From: [Bacillus] enclensis
Lineage (GTDB): Bacteria > Bacillota > Bacilli > Bacillales > Bacillaceae_B
DNA: 64,000 bases
Reading direction: 5' to 3'
Assembly: GCF_001456935.1 (NCBI RefSeq)
Contig: NZ_KQ758483.1
Span: 310,001-374,000 of the forward strand
The notes below the pieces were generated by a model. It was not told the DNA's origin and did no database searches. It saw only the letters and a list, made by a program, of their open reading frames with translations. How positions within the stretch are numbered: the first letter of the stretch is position 1; each line of letters begins with the position of its first letter. The position numbers and the translations under genes are program-made. Below, piece after piece: positions 1 through 9,363 of the stretch.

Positions 1-275
1 ATGGGATTTATGAAGTCAATCCACGGGAAATGTGGGGATCGACAGCTTTGTATAAGGGGGAATGAGAAATGGGGAAGGCGGTATCTGCGTATGGTTGATC
101 GTGGCTCAGGTGCGCTTTTGCGGGTCTTGTCGCTAAGTGAATAATTTTTGTTGGTAAATTCCGAAAAACGTCAGAAAATTCCCAAAAGCGTTGGTGAATC
201 CCAAAAAACGTCGGCAGCAACGAACAGACGTTGCGCAAATCCACCTTCCAAAGTCAACTCAGGAACAGTCCATAA
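1..275. other. Left-edge intergenic region
   Basis: No gene I can support. One forward frame is open from the left edge to a TAA at 142-144 (47 codons), but it has no ribosome binding site in view and no recognisable motif, so it could be the tail of a gene starting outside the window or chance. The rest holds a degenerate short-repeat block (127-213) and the downstream end of the mtnKA transcript. Confidence 0.4.
127..213 (+). repeat. Degenerate ~21-bp repeat block, class 2 (leader GCTAAGTG)
   Basis: After a leader reading GTCGCTAAGTG come three successive units of about 20-27 bp of the form TTGGTAAATTCCGAAAAACGT, AAATTCCCAAAAGCG and TTGGTGAATCCCAAAAAACGT. The same leader and unit types recur at 53613-53724. 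Function unknown; no coding frame is preserved between the two copies. Confidence 0.7.
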
Positions 276-324
276 AAAAGCACCAGTCCGCTCCCCGGCA
301 GACCGCCGGAAAGACACTGGTGCT
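274..324 (-). terminator. Rho-independent terminator of mtnK-mtnA
   Basis: On the minus strand a hairpin with stem AGCACCAGT/ACTGGTGCT and an inner GC-rich stem is followed by a run of T residues, about 20 bp beyond the mtnA stop codon. Confidence 0.85.
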
Positions 325-344
325 CCAATCTGCAATTCCTTACG

Positions 345-1397
345 TCATCCTCCGGATATCATCCTTCCGATATTCTCTTCATAAGAAGGATAAATGACAC
401 CCTTTTCGGTAATGATGCCCGATATCAGTTCATTCGCCGTCACGTCGAATGCAGGGTTGTAAACTTGGGTTCCCTGAGGAGCAATCCTTACCCCATTGAT
501 TTCAGTCAGCTCTTCCGGTGCCCGTTCCTCAATGGGGATGGAGGTACCTGACGGCAGTGTGAGATCAAAGGTGGAAGAGGGGGCCGCCACGTAAAATGGA
601 ATAGTATGAAACTGGCATAAGATGGCGAGCATCGATGTGCCGATCTTGTTTGCTGTATCACCATTTGCTGCGATCCTGTCAGCTCCCACGATCACAGCTT
701 CGACTTTCTTTTCCTTAATCGTATGGGCGGCCATGCTATCTGCAATCAGTGTGACATTCACACCGGACTGCAGTAATTCCCACGTTGTCAGCCTTGAACC
801 TTGAAGGACAGGCCGGGTCTCGCATGCATATACATCAAAGTTTTTTCCTTTTTCGCTCCCCAAATGAAAAGGCGCCAAGGCTGTTCCGTACTTGCTGGTT
901 GCGATTGAACCTGCATTGCAGATGGTCATGATCGTGGACTTATCTTTAAGAAGCTCAAGGCCGTACTCGCCGATTTGTCTGCAGATAACTTCGTCCTCCG
1001 TATGAAGTTGAATCGCGGTGTGAAGAAGGGTGGTTTTTGCTTCATTGACAGACTTGGCTTTCTCGATTGCTTTTTCCAATGAATCTAATGCCCAGCCGAG
1101 ATTCACCGCAGTGGGACGGGATGAATACAAATATTCCTTAACCTGTCTGAATTCTAAAATGAACTCAGACAGGTTTACGGTTTGATGTTGATTCATGGTC
1201 ATTGCCAGTCCGTAAGCTGCAGTAATACCGATTGCAGGTGCACCTCTTACTTTCAAGGTGACGATGGCGTCATAAAATTCATTTAATGAAGAAAGCTTCA
1301 GGTATTCAATCTCATGGGGAAGCTTTTGCTGATTTAATATCTCTAAACAGTCATCACGAAAATTCAGTGATGTCGGAATGGTCGTTGTGTTTGTCAT
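345..1397 (-). CDS. mtnA: S-methyl-5-thioribose-1-phosphate isomerase
   Basis: Isomerises methylthioribose-1-phosphate to methylthioribulose-1-phosphate in the cytosolic methionine salvage pathway. The 350-residue product has the family length, the N-terminal VRGAPAIG motif (50-57), the CNAGSIAT segment with the catalytic cysteine at 160, and [17 protein letters not shown] (238-254) with the catalytic aspartate at 240; both numbers equal those known for the B. subtilis enzyme. An AAGGAG box lies 6 bp before the ATG. It is the second gene of an operon, 10 bp after mtnK, and shares its S-box leader, so expression should rise when SAM is scarce. Similarity to eIF2B alpha subunits is a family trait, but context fixes the role. 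Confidence 0.97.
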   Translation of the reverse strand: MTNTTTIPTSLNFRDDCLEILNQQKLPHEIEYLKLSSLNEFYDAIVTLKVRGAPAIGITAAYGLAMTMNQHQTVNLSEFILEFRQVKEYLYSSRPTAVNLGWALDSLEKAIEKAKSVNEAKTTLLHTAIQLHTEDEVICRQIGEYGLELLKDKSTIMTICNAGSIATSKYGTALAPFHLGSEKGKNFDVYACETRPVLQGSRLTTWELLQSGVNVTLIADSMAAHTIKEKKVEAVIVGADRIAANGDTANKIGTSMLAILCQFHTIPFYVAAPSSTFDLTLPSGTSIPIEERAPEELTEINGVRIAPQGTQVYNPAFDVTANELISGIITEKGVIYPSYEENIGRMISGG

Positions 1398-1407
1398 GAT
1401 AGGCTCC

Positions 1408-2595
1408 TTAAGATGAATGGTTTCGGATCAATTCTGTCAGTTCTTCGATTGAAGAGAGTTTGTGCCTGTTCAGGATGAGTTCTCTGCCAAGGGAGAGTGA
1501 TTTTCTTTTAGCGTCTAACCTTTTTTCTTTACCTTCAATTCCATCAAGATCTTCCACATGGGCTAGGCCTGCCGTTCTCCTAATAAGCTCACATCCGCTG
1601 AATCCTGCGCTGTCTTGAAAGGCTTTGTTCAAGACATATTCCAGGTATCCACGAACTTTTGTATACGCATCTCCGCTTTCCTGCCAATGCTTTGAAAACG
1701 TTTCAGAGAATACCTTCCAAGTGTCTGTGATGATCAATAGGATCTCTTCTTTACGTGTTATATCTTCCCTGGTGATGGCCTGAAAAGTCAGATTCGCTAT
1801 GAACTGCCCAATGTCGAAGCCGATGGGGCCGTAAAAGGCAAACTCCGGGTCGATGACCTTAGTGTGTTTTTCATCTGCGAAAATACTGCCGGTGTGAAGA
1901 TCGCCGTGCAGGAGTGCTTCGCTCTCAGTGATGAAACTTTTCTTCAGCTTTGCCACTTCAAGTTTCAAGCTGAAATCATTCCAAAATTCCTTTAAAAGGG
2001 GCAGGAGTTCTTCTTCAAAATCGTTTGTTTCACTGTTGAAAAAAGGGTCTGTGAAAACCAGATCTTCTGTGATCTTGCAAAGTTCAGGATTTGAAAAGTT
2101 CTTTACGTATTCTTTTTTTTTAAAGGGATGCAGGGCATAGTCGGACGTAAAGTACAGGGTGTTGGCAAGGAACGTGCCTATATGTTCAGCTAAATGCGGG
2201 AATGGATCACCATTGATCAGTCCTGCCCGCAAGATATTCAAGAAACTCAAATCCTCCATCACCGTGACTGCTAGCAAGTCATCACTATGGTAAACCTGAG
2301 GTACCAGCCCAGGGGCATGAATTTCCTGAAGCTTTAATGCATCCGCCTCGATTCTTGCACGGTCCACTGTTAACGGCCAGCTTTCACCAACCACTTTTGC
2401 ATAGGGGAGGGCCTGTTTTATAATGATCCCTTTTTTGCCATTTTCCGTAATCCGGAAAACAAGGTTCAAGTTCCCATCACCTATTTCACAGCAGGTCAAA
2501 TCGGCATCTTCTTCAAAAAAGTTCAGGTTGACCGCTAATTCTTTAGCGGTTTGCTCGTTTAGTGATTGATAGCTGGATATCGCTTTGATTGACAT
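1408..2595 (-). CDS. mtnK: 5-methylthioribose kinase
   Basis: Phosphorylates methylthioribose at C1 with ATP, the entry step of methionine salvage for external or MtnN-derived methylthioribose. The 395-residue protein has the aminoglycoside-phosphotransferase-type kinase fold: a glycine-rich N-lobe with [11 protein letters not shown] (39-49), the catalytic loop [10 protein letters not shown] (230-239) and the metal-binding DPEF (249-252). An AAGGAGG box precedes the ATG. First gene of the mtnK-mtnA operon, placed after an S-box riboswitch and its terminator (2646-2852). Arrangement and length match B. subtilis MtnK. Confidence 0.97.
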   Translation of the reverse strand: MSIKAISSYQSLNEQTAKELAVNLNFFEEDADLTCCEIGDGNLNLVFRITENGKKGIIIKQALPYAKVVGESWPLTVDRARIEADALKLQEIHAPGLVPQVYHSDDLLAVTVMEDLSFLNILRAGLINGDPFPHLAEHIGTFLANTLYFTSDYALHPFKKKEYVKNFSNPELCKITEDLVFTDPFFNSETNDFEEELLPLLKEFWNDFSLKLEVAKLKKSFITESEALLHGDLHTGSIFADEKHTKVIDPEFAFYGPIGFDIGQFIANLTFQAITREDITRKEEILLIITDTWKVFSETFSKHWQESGDAYTKVRGYLEYVLNKAFQDSAGFSGCELIRRTAGLAHVEDLDGIEGKEKRLDAKRKSLSLGRELILNRHKLSSIEELTELIRNHSS

Positions 2596-2645
2596 TATGG
2601 TTCCTCCTTAATCTTCTTGAAAAGTCAGGAGGCTTATTTTCTAAA

Positions 2646-2680
2646 ATGAAAAAAGCCTCTTTCATTGGGGAAAGAGGCTT
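2646..2680 (-). terminator. S-box-controlled attenuator upstream of mtnK
   Basis: Minus-strand hairpin AAGCCTCTTT/AAAGAGGCTT followed by a T run, lying between the SAM aptamer and mtnK. It is the expected expression platform: SAM binding frees this terminator. Confidence 0.9.
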
Positions 2681-2700
2681 AAAGAACGAATCTCATTCGC

Positions 2701-2852
2701 CTCTTATCTCTCAGAAAGGTATCCTTTCTGTTGGAATTAGCACCGTGCCTTATGGAATCTTCCGGCGCATACAGCGCCCCGTCTCACAACGGTATTACGG
2801 TCGGTTGCTGGGCTTCACAGGGCCAAATCCCTCAGCCAGCTCTTGATAAGAG
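2701..2852 (-). promoter_or_regulatory. SAM-I (S-box) riboswitch controlling mtnK-mtnA
   Basis: Read on the minus strand the element has the P1 pair CTCTTATC/GATAAGAG, then GAGCTGGCTGAGGGA, GGCCCTGTGAAGCCCAGCAACC, a long P3 arm, GGCACGGTGCTAATTCC and the closing AGAGATAAGAG. These are the hallmark conserved segments of the S-box. P3 is longer than in the second copy at 5094-5200. Confidence 0.96.
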
Positions 2853-2904
2853 TTATTCAGTTGCACTAGCGGTTGCTTCTCAGATTGAAAAGCTTGTGGT
2901 TTGA

Positions 2905-2934
2905 ATAGTATCATTATTTGAAATACTGAGTCAA
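2905..2934 (-). promoter_or_regulatory. SigA-type promoter of mtnK-mtnA
   Basis: On the minus strand TTGACT and TACTAT are separated by 18 bp, about 50 bp upstream of the S-box aptamer. Inference from consensus only. Confidence 0.65.
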
Positions 2935-2957
2935 TAGCTTTTTGGTAAAATTTTATT

Positions 2958-3740
2958 TTAATAAAATTCCGGCCGCCGGTCTTGGAAGATCGGGATCTTC
3001 TTCCTCACTTCATCTGCTTCATTCAGATCGATTTCCGAAATGATCAATTCCTCTTCAAGGCTTCCTTCCGCTATGATGTCCCCCCACGGACTGATGATCA
3101 GCGAATGGCCACCGAATTCGTTCTTTGGATCGCTTCCGGCACGGTTGCATGCGATGACGAAGCATTGATTTTCAATGGCACGTGCCGTTAAAAGGGTCTT
3201 CCAGTGCGAAATTCTTTCGGCAGGCCACTGGGCCACCACGAAGACGGCCTTTGCCCCTTCGACTACATGTCTCCTGAACCATTCGGGGAATCGGATATCA
3301 TAGCAGATCATGCCGGCCATCACTGTATCCAGTATTTTGAACAGGCCGTCTTCCTTACCTGGAAGAAGATAATGGTGTTCATCCATCAGCTTGAATAGGT
3401 GAAGTTTGTTATACTGCTTAATGATGTTACCGCTGCTGTCGGCAACAAGGAGTGTGTTTGACACACCATCTGCTGTTTTCTTTGCAATCGAGCCGCCGAC
3501 AATATGAATGGAATATCGGGAAGAAAGATCTGAAAGAAATGCAGAAATGTCTCTTGCATCTTCATCAGCGATTTCACCGATTCTTGTTAAGTCATAACCG
3601 GTCGTCCACAATTCAGGAAATACCACGATATCGCAGTCTGCTTCGACGGCTTTCTTAACCCACATCTGAACCCGTTTTTTATTTTCATCAGGGCGGCCAA
3701 ATGTGATATCCATTTGTGCCAGTCCAATCTTCATACTCAA
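2958..3740 (-). CDS. mtnU: Carbon-nitrogen hydrolase, omega-amidase type (MtnU)
   Basis: Nitrilase-superfamily amidase, 260 residues. The Glu-Lys-Cys triad is visible: E43 in FPELWTTGY, K112 in NKLHLF and C146 in GMICYDIRFPEW. In B. subtilis the orthologue sits at the same place in the mtn cluster and is thought to hydrolyse the 2-oxo acid amide left by the MtnE glutamine transaminase reaction. The frame begins with TTG; an ATG two codons later (3734) is an equally good start, with GAGGTG upstream of both. Divergent from mtnE; no S-box in the shared gap. Confidence 0.9.
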   Translation of the reverse strand: MSMKIGLAQMDITFGRPDENKKRVQMWVKKAVEADCDIVVFPELWTTGYDLTRIGEIADEDARDISAFLSDLSSRYSIHIVGGSIAKKTADGVSNTLLVADSSGNIIKQYNKLHLFKLMDEHHYLLPGKEDGLFKILDTVMAGMICYDIRFPEWFRRHVVEGAKAVFVVAQWPAERISHWKTLLTARAIENQCFVIACNRAGSDPKNEFGGHSLIISPWGDIIAEGSLEEELIISEIDLNEADEVRKKIPIFQDRRPEFY

Positions 3741-3852
3741 AGTAACACCTCATTTTTGAAATTTTCACTTTACAATCATTACTTTACGTTATATCATTTG
3801 TGACTAGAATTTGAAAGTAAATAATTTTCTAAAAAGTGCAGAAGGTGAAAAG

Positions 3853-5031
3853 ATGACAACCTTTAAAAAAGCAGAACGAATCAACTCACTGCCGCAGCAG
3901 TTTTTCGCATCGCTTACTGGGAAAGTCCAGGAAGTGATGAAACAAGGGCACGATGTAATCAATTTGGGTCAGGGAAATCCGGATCAACCGACACCTCCGC
4001 ATATCGTCGATGCGATGATAAAGGCGGTAAACTCGCCGGACAACCACAAATATTCCCCATTTCGGGGGTTGGATTCATACAAGGAAGCCATCTCGGTTTT
4101 TTATAAGCGGGAGTATGGTGTGGATATCGATCCACAGGAAGAGGTTGCCGTGTTGTTTGGGGGAAAAGCAGGGCTGGTTGAACTGCCTCAATGTCTTCTG
4201 AATCCTGGGGAAACGGTGTTGGTACCGGACCCGGGGTATCCGGATTATCTTTCAGGGGTATCCCTGGCAGAGGCCAGAATGGTGACGATGCCGCTCAAAG
4301 AAGAAAATCAGTTCCTGCCTGATTATGGAGATATAACATTGGAGGAAAGGGAAAAGGCCAAGCTCATGTTTTTGAACTATCCAAATAACCCCACAGGAGC
4401 GGTTGCCTCCCGAATATTTTTTGAAGAGACGGCAGCTTTTGCAAAGAATCACGGGATTTGCGTTGTGCATGATTTTGCATATGGTGCCATCGGTTTCGAT
4501 GGGAAAAAGCCTGTCAGTTTCCTGGAAGCCGACGGGGCAAAAGACACGGGCATTGAAATTTACACACTCTCTAAAACCTATAATATGGCAGGATGGAGAG
4601 TGGGCTTCGCAGTCGGGAATAAAAGTGTGATCGACGCTATCAATATCTTGCAGGATCACATGTATGTGAGTCTTTTCGGTGCTGTCCAGGAAGCGGCAGT
4701 GGAGGCTTTGCTCGGTTCCCAGAATTGTGTGGAAGAACTGGTGGCTTCTTATGAATCCAGAAGGAAGACATTTATCAACGGACTGAGGGAAATCGGATGG
4801 GATGTAAAGGCACCGGCTGGTTCATTCTTTGCGTGGCTGAAGGTCCCTGAAGGTTTCTCATCTGTGGAATTCTCAGATTTTCTTCTTGAGGAAGTCAATG
4901 TGGCAGTAGCACCCGGAGTGGGATTTGGTGAATATGGAGAAGGGTATGTGCGAGCAGGATTATTGACCAGTGAAGAACGCCTCTCTGAAGCCGTGAAGAG
5001 AATTGAAAATTTAAAATTATTCGATAAATAG
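3853..5031 (+). CDS. mtnE: Methionine salvage aminotransferase MtnE
   Basis: PLP-dependent class I/II aminotransferase, 392 residues from the chosen ATG, which has a GAAGGTG box; the frame extends 14 codons further to a TTG without a good site. The PLP lysine is K241 in TLSKTYNMAGWRVGF, with NYPNNPTG (175-182) and HDFAYG (206-211) also typical. It converts 4-methylthio-2-oxobutyrate to methionine, the last step of salvage, preferably with glutamine. Gene order mtnU/mtnE divergent matches B. subtilis. As a lone aminotransferase it could be assigned elsewhere, but position makes this call secure. Confidence 0.92.
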   Translation: MTTFKKAERINSLPQQFFASLTGKVQEVMKQGHDVINLGQGNPDQPTPPHIVDAMIKAVNSPDNHKYSPFRGLDSYKEAISVFYKREYGVDIDPQEEVAVLFGGKAGLVELPQCLLNPGETVLVPDPGYPDYLSGVSLAEARMVTMPLKEENQFLPDYGDITLEEREKAKLMFLNYPNNPTGAVASRIFFEETAAFAKNHGICVVHDFAYGAIGFDGKKPVSFLEADGAKDTGIEIYTLSKTYNMAGWRVGFAVGNKSVIDAINILQDHMYVSLFGAVQEAAVEALLGSQNCVEELVASYESRRKTFINGLREIGWDVKAPAGSFFAWLKVPEGFSSVEFSDFLLEEVNVAVAPGVGFGEYGEGYVRAGLLTSEERLSEAVKRIENLKLFDK

Positions 5032-5032
5032 A

Positions 5033-5061
5033 TTGACAGAAATGAAAAATGATGCCATAAT
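5033..5061 (+). promoter_or_regulatory. SigA-type promoter of mtnW operon
   Basis: TTGACA and CATAAT with exactly 17 bp between them, starting just after the mtnE stop and 33 bp before the S-box. Confidence 0.8.
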
Positions 5062-5093
5062 CCAACTGAAATTAAATTAATAGCAAATGATTT

Positions 5094-5200
5094 TTCTTAT
5101 CAAGAGCAGGCGGAGGGACCAGCCCTATGAAGCCCGGCAACCGACTTTTAAAAAAGCACGGTGCTAATTCTTGCAGCATTATTTTTGCTGAGAGATAAGA
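5094..5200 (+). promoter_or_regulatory. SAM-I (S-box) riboswitch controlling mtnW-mtnB-mtnD
   Basis: P1 is formed by CTTATC and GATAAG; between them are AGAGCAGGCGGAGGGA, CCAGCCCTATGAAGCCCGGCAACC, a short P3, CACGGTGCTAATTCTTGCAGC and GCTGAGAGATAAG. All conserved S-box segments are present. A terminator follows at 5214-5246, and part of its 5' arm (TCTTCTTATC) repeats the P1 sequence, consistent with mutually exclusive folding. Confidence 0.96.
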
Positions 5201-5213
5201 CAGAGTATTGTAT

Positions 5214-5246
5214 AAAAACCTCTTCTTATCGAAGGGGTTTTTTTGT
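5214..5246 (+). terminator. S-box-controlled attenuator upstream of mtnW
   Basis: Hairpin AACCTCTTC/GAAGGGGTT followed by seven T residues, 46 bp before mtnW. Confidence 0.9.
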
Positions 5247-5291
5247 TGAAAAGTTGCGTTAAAAGAACATACATGATCGGAGGAAGCGTGA

Positions 5292-6506
5292 ATGAGTGAA
5301 GTGATTGCAACATATGTTTTGTCCGGAAAGAGCGGTACATTCGAGAAGAAAGCGGAAGGAATCGCACTTGGACTGACGGTAGGTTCATGGACAGATCTTC
5401 CCCAGTTGGAACAAGAACAATTAAGAAAGTACAAAGGAAGGGTAGTGGAAATAAACGAACTGGAAAGCGATACGGCAGAAATTCGAATTGCGTATCCATC
5501 CGGTAACTACTCAAACGATATACCTGCCATCCTGACGACCGTCTTTGGCAAACTTTCTCTAGATGGCCGAGTGAAACTGACGGATATTGAGTTTTCCGAT
5601 GATTTAAAGAAAGCATATCCCGGGCCAAGGTTCGGGATTGGAGGAATCAGGGAAAAAGTGAATGTTTTCGACAGACCGCTTCTAATGAGTATTTTTAAAG
5701 GGGTGATCGGAAGAGATCTTGATTACCTTCAGTCACAGCTGAGAGCTCAGGCACTGGGTGGTGTGGATCTGGTAAAGGATGATGAAATCCTGTTCGATAA
5801 TGAATTGACGCCATTTGAAGAAAGGATAAAGGCCGGCACCAACATTCTTCGAGAGGTTTTTGAAGAAACAGGGGCCCGCACTCTCTACGCAGTCAATTTA
5901 TCCGGACGGACAGCCACATTAAGGGAAAAAGCAAGAAGGGCGAGAGAACTTGGGGCTGATGCCTTATTGTTCAATGTGTTTACATATGGACTGGATGTAC
6001 TGCAGGAGTTAAGGGAAGATGAAGAAATCAGCCTTCCTATTATGGCCCATCCTTCTTTTTCCGGTGCTTCAGCTGCATCCCCTCAATACGGGGTGAGTTA
6101 TTCTTTGTGGCTTGGTAAATTTTTAAGGATGACCGGCGCAGATTTATCTTTATTCCCTTCTCCTTATGGAAGTGTGGCATTAGACAAAAAACAAGTGTTG
6201 GCCATCAGGGATGAATTAGTTAAACCTGATGAATTCAATGAGACATTCCCGGTTCCTTCCGCAGGGATTCATCCAGGGCTGGTACCACAGTTGATTGCTG
6301 ACTTTGGGCATGAGTGTGTCATAAATGCAGGGGGAGGAGTGCATGGCCATCCGGATGGTGCTGCAGGAGGAGGGAAGGCCTTCCGGCAGGCAATAGAAGC
6401 TGTATTGGATGGAACGACTCTTGTTGAGGCGGCATTTGCAAATAAAGAATTGGATGAAGCCCTCAAGTTATGGGGAGAGGGGGCTGCTGTCAGTGTCAAG
6501 AAATGA
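5292..6506 (+). CDS. mtnW: 2,3-diketo-5-methylthiopentyl-1-phosphate enolase (RuBisCO-like)
   Basis: A form IV RuBisCO-like protein of 404 residues that enolises 2,3-diketo-5-methylthiopentyl-1-phosphate and does not fix CO2. [10 protein letters not shown] (156-165) carries the lysine expected to be carbamylated and the acidic metal ligands; the [11 protein letters not shown] segment near the C-terminus matches the phosphate-binding loop. GGAGG precedes the ATG. It heads the second S-box operon and overlaps mtnB by 14 bp. In B. subtilis the next gene is the phosphatase mtnX; here mtnB follows directly (see findings). Confidence 0.97.
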   Translation: MSEVIATYVLSGKSGTFEKKAEGIALGLTVGSWTDLPQLEQEQLRKYKGRVVEINELESDTAEIRIAYPSGNYSNDIPAILTTVFGKLSLDGRVKLTDIEFSDDLKKAYPGPRFGIGGIREKVNVFDRPLLMSIFKGVIGRDLDYLQSQLRAQALGGVDLVKDDEILFDNELTPFEERIKAGTNILREVFEETGARTLYAVNLSGRTATLREKARRARELGADALLFNVFTYGLDVLQELREDEEISLPIMAHPSFSGASAASPQYGVSYSLWLGKFLRMTGADLSLFPSPYGSVALDKKQVLAIRDELVKPDEFNETFPVPSAGIHPGLVPQLIADFGHECVINAGGGVHGHPDGAAGGGKAFRQAIEAVLDGTTLVEAAFANKELDEALKLWGEGAAVSVKK

Positions 6507-7128
6507 TTATAGTACTCAATGGGATGAGCTCGCACAAGTGAAAAAAGAGCTTGCAGACCGGGATTGGTTCATGGGGACGAGCGGGAACCTGGCCATCAGG
6601 GTCAGTGCTTCTCCGACCGCTTTTCTCGTTACAGCAAGCGGGAAAGACAAAAGGAAGCAAACGGATGAAGACTTCTTGCTGGTAGACGAAAGAGGAGAAC
6701 CACTTAAAGACACCACCCTGCGCCCATCTGCGGAGACACTTCTTCACAGCAAGATTTTTCAGAGCAGTCAGGCTGGTTGCAGCCTTCATGTCCATACAGT
6801 CCCGAATAACGTAGTGAGTGAGCTGTACGGTGACAGAGGGGAAATTACTTTCAAGGACCAGGAATTGATTAAGGCTTTTGATAAATGGCAAGAGGATGAC
6901 ACGCTGACTATTCCGATCATTCATAATCACGCACATATTCCCCGTCTGGCAGAAGAGTTTTCCCCTCATGTAACAGGGGATAAAGGGGCCGTGCTGATCC
7001 GCAATCATGGAATCACCGTGTGGGGACGCAATGCTTTTGAGGCTAAGAAACTTCTTGAAGCATGCGAATTTTTATTTCAGTACCAACTATCACTATTAAC
7101 TTTAAAAAACATCAAACAGCCCATTTAG
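6493..7128 (+). CDS. mtnB: Methylthioribulose-1-phosphate dehydratase
   Basis: Class II aldolase/adducin-fold zinc enzyme, 211 residues from a GTG start. It dehydrates methylthioribulose-1-phosphate to the 2,3-diketo compound used by MtnW. The GTG follows a GGGGAGAGGGGG stretch and gives the family's usual length; the open frame runs further upstream inside mtnW but has no initiation site there. Zinc ligands are seen in SLHVHT (H99, H101) and RNHGITVWG near 174; RPSAE (78-82) holds the catalytic glutamate. The 14-bp overlap with mtnW implies translational coupling. Confidence 0.95.
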   Translation: MSRNDYSTQWDELAQVKKELADRDWFMGTSGNLAIRVSASPTAFLVTASGKDKRKQTDEDFLLVDERGEPLKDTTLRPSAETLLHSKIFQSSQAGCSLHVHTVPNNVVSELYGDRGEITFKDQELIKAFDKWQEDDTLTIPIIHNHAHIPRLAEEFSPHVTGDKGAVLIRNHGITVWGRNAFEAKKLLEACEFLFQYQLSLLTLKNIKQPI

Positions 7129-7139
7129 GAGGAATCAAT

Positions 7140-7652
7140 ATGACTACAATCAAGATACAGGAATCCCGGGAGATAATAGATAACCAAGAAGAAGTTGTCT
7201 CTTTCTTACAAGACCAAGGGGTCATTTATGAAAGCTGGACACTTTCAAAGCTGGATGACAGTCTGCATGAAAAGTTCGATTTATCCGATTCCGAAAAGGA
7301 GAGCATCATCGAAGCGTTCAGGGAAGAAATAGAAGATATATCCGCGAGAAGGGGATATAAGGCATGGGACGTCATTTCATTGTCTCCCACTACACCAAAT
7401 CTTGAGGAACTCCTTAAAAACTTCCAGCAGGAGCATCATCATACTGACGATGAAGTCCGTTTCATCGTGAGCGGGCATGGTGTCTTCATCATTCAAGGCA
7501 AAGACGGAAGATTCTTCGAGGTTCATTTGTATCCGGGTGACTTGATTTCGGTACCGGAAAATATTCGACATTATTTTACACTGAGCGATGATAAACAAGT
7601 GGTGGCCATCCGTATATTTGTCACACAAGAAGGCTGGGTACCGATCTATTAA
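7140..7652 (+). CDS. mtnD: Acireductone dioxygenase
   Basis: Cupin-fold metalloenzyme of 170 residues. The iron form turns the acireductone into 4-methylthio-2-oxobutyrate plus formate; a nickel form gives an off-pathway product with CO. Metal ligands H99, H101, E105 and H144 are visible in QEHHHTDDEVRF and PENIRHYF. The ATG at 7140 follows TTAGGAGGAATCA, with the AGGAGG abutting the mtnB stop; in-frame codons further upstream overlap mtnB and lack a site. Last gene of the S-box operon. Confidence 0.96.
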   Translation: MTTIKIQESREIIDNQEEVVSFLQDQGVIYESWTLSKLDDSLHEKFDLSDSEKESIIEAFREEIEDISARRGYKAWDVISLSPTTPNLEELLKNFQQEHHHTDDEVRFIVSGHGVFIIQGKDGRFFEVHLYPGDLISVPENIRHYFTLSDDKQVVAIRIFVTQEGWVPIY

Positions 7653-7787
7653 GTAAGCTCTTTTCACAAAGATTGTTGGTATTCCCTGGTGAAAAGTCAG
7701 CAATTGCCAGTCAAGCTATCTTGTACAGTCTGGAAAAGTGCACGCCAGCAAGGAATATATCGGTAAAAAGGATTTAGTATAAGTAAA

Positions 7788-7829
7788 ACCCGAACTAATT
7801 TGCATGAGGTGAGGCAAATTAGCTCGGGT
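7788..7829 (+). terminator. Terminator-like hairpin, AACTAATTTGC family, copy 1
   Basis: Stem ACCCGAACTAATTTGC against GCAAATTAGCTCGGGT (16 bp, one mismatch), then GTTTAATTTG. It lies 136 bp past mtnD and is the likely end of that operon. Related copies are at 11841 and 39471. Confidence 0.7.
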
Positions 7830-7887
7830 GTTTAATTTGTTCATTGCACATTTAGGTTTTAACTCATTCAGCAGATGACCTAAAGTG

Positions 7888-7985
7888 GCTAGCCGCCGGA
7901 GCTGGACAGGATCTGCCGCGAGAATGCGGGGAGGCTCACGGGCTGTCCGCGGAAAGCGAAGTCTTGCACGGAAATCAATAGCGTT
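7888..7985 (+). repeat. Bacillaceae interspersed repeat, right arm only
   Basis: Contains GAGGCTCACGGGCTGTCC, GCGGAAAGCGAAGTCTTGCA and CGGAAATCAATAGCG, the typical 3' half of the long inverted repeat seen complete at 49511-49770. Open frames here are translations of the repeat and not genes. Confidence 0.8.
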
Positions 7986-8138
7986 GTTTAGAGTCCATTC
8001 TGAAGTGTTCGTCTTTAGACATGGAATTTTAAGTTTTGTCCAAACCTCTTTGTTGAAAGGAGGTTTTAACATAAAAAGTATGATAAAAGAACCCAGAGCA
8101 TAAGTTAATGTAATTCTTAGTTATGGAGGAGTGTTGGG

Positions 8139-8651
8139 GTGAAACTGATTCCGATTTCGATAAACAGCAGCTATTTCAATGACATGCTTAACTTATACCG
8201 GCTTCTGCATGGCAGCGATCCATTAGACATGCAAAAACAATTTAAAAGACATTTAGGGTACCCCGGATTCGAAGGATATTTCGCAGTCTCCGGCAATAAA
8301 CTGGCGGGGTTCATATACGGTTACACCTCCCGCGATGGACAGTATTATCATGATTTACTGGCTAAACATCTCAAGAGGGAGGAGATGTGGTTAAAAGACT
8401 GCCTGGAACTCGCCGAATTAGGAGTCCATCCCCATTACAGAAGGGAAGGAATAGCTAAGACATTAACCGCACAATTGCTTGAAAACAGAAAAGAATCCAC
8501 AGCGTTGCTGACTGTAAGAAAAGATAATGCCGGTGCCATCCTTTTTTATAAAAAGTTGAATTGGCAAGTTATAAAGGATGGATTCTTTCCGAATACACCC
8601 TATGAATACATAATTATGGGAAAGAAATTTCAGAAAGGGCGTGTCAACTGA
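8139..8651 (+). CDS. GNAT-family N-acetyltransferase
   Basis: 170 residues with the acetyl-CoA-binding motif A, ELGVHPHYRREGIAKTL (about 92-108), and the later NAGAILFYKKLNW segment of motif B. Start is a GTG with GGAGGA 8 bp upstream. Substrate cannot be read from the sequence. Stands alone between a repeat and the Spo0E-like gene; a good terminator is not visible after it. Confidence 0.8.
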   Translation: MKLIPISINSSYFNDMLNLYRLLHGSDPLDMQKQFKRHLGYPGFEGYFAVSGNKLAGFIYGYTSRDGQYYHDLLAKHLKREEMWLKDCLELAELGVHPHYRREGIAKTLTAQLLENRKESTALLTVRKDNAGAILFYKKLNWQVIKDGFFPNTPYEYIIMGKKFQKGRVN

Positions 8652-8887
8652 CGTGGCGATTTTTGTCAAAAAAACAGACATTACTAGGGATTTTGTCTTG
8701 TTTTGCGAATCTATTTACTTTTCTGAGAATAGTTGCGATACTAACTAAGTAACGTTTTTATTAATAGAGTCAGCTTTACGGAAAAGGTGATTCGAACAAT
8801 CAACTGCCGCGTTATCACTGTATACAATAAGTATTTCAGTTGGATTTTCAGACGGACAGTCACAAAACAAAAAGGAGTTAGTACGAA

Positions 8888-9130
8888 ATGGGTCAATATC
8901 TTAAAAAGAAGTGGTTACTAGTAAAAATTAATCAAAAGCGTGCTGAAATGATTTCGCTCGGGGAAAACATGGGGCTGGGAGCACAGGAAACGATCGAGTG
9001 CAGCCAGCAATTGGATGATCTCTTGAACCAATATCAAAAATGTACTAAACGAACTTATAACTTTCAAGAAGTTGTTCCTTATGAATTCAGCCAGGCGATT
9101 AAAACCTTACTCAAAAAAACAGCATCATAA
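8888..9130 (+). CDS. Spo0E-like aspartyl-phosphate phosphatase
   Basis: An 80-residue, mostly helical protein. ECSQQLDDLLNQYQK (about 37-51) matches the Spo0E family signature S-x-x-LD, in which the serine-to-aspartate stretch acts on phospho-Spo0A. In B. subtilis spo0E lies just beyond the mtn cluster, so position agrees. It would delay sporulation by dephosphorylating Spo0A~P. AAAGGAG precedes the ATG. The family has several paralogues per genome, so I do not assign the spo0E symbol itself. Confidence 0.75.
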   Translation: MGQYLKKKWLLVKINQKRAEMISLGENMGLGAQETIECSQQLDDLLNQYQKCTKRTYNFQEVVPYEFSQAIKTLLKKTAS

Positions 9131-9240
9131 TATCCCCACAATAACACCTTTTAGGATAAGAAACCTCACAGAATGACCACTAACTATGAAATCAACAACT
9201 TCATTTATTAAAAATGAAAATAAATTACCTTCCATGTGAA

Positions 9241-9279
9241 AACCCCTGTATCGGCAACGGACTGGTACAGGGGTTTTTC
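9241..9279 (+). terminator. Terminator after the Spo0E-like gene
   Basis: Hairpin AACCCCTGTA/TACAGGGGTT followed by a T run. Confidence 0.85.
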
Positions 9280-9295
9280 TGCTGTCTTTAAGAGA

Positions 9296-9324
9296 TTGAC
9301 TAATCCACTAATTTCTAGTATAAT
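9296..9324 (+). promoter_or_regulatory. SigA-type promoter of mhqR
   Basis: TTGACT and TATAAT separated by 17 bp, 40 bp before the start codon. Confidence 0.75.
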
Positions 9325-9363
9325 ATTTTGAAACTGAGATATTAGTTCAAAGGAATGAAGAAC

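Noticed and set aside
1..144. Fragment of a transposase at the left edge
   Set aside because: The open frame shows no transposase motif and no terminal repeat could be found; too little sequence to decide.
127..213. CRISPR-like short repeats at the left edge and at 53.6 kb
   Set aside because: Units are degenerate and abut each other; there are no unique spacers of constant length and no cas genes.
4252..4659. Minus-strand frame of 135 codons inside mtnE
   Set aside because: Antisense of a well-supported gene; no site or family match.
5032..5291. Minus-strand frames across the S-box upstream of mtnW
   Set aside because: The stretch is explained by promoter, riboswitch and attenuator.
7716..8103. 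Open frames on both strands with Arg-rich products (RARLRFPRTAREPP and MASRRSWTG types)
   Set aside because: They are translations of the Bacillaceae repeat; the same residues appear at 49607-49906 and 26328-26540 wherever the repeat occurs, without ribosome binding sites.
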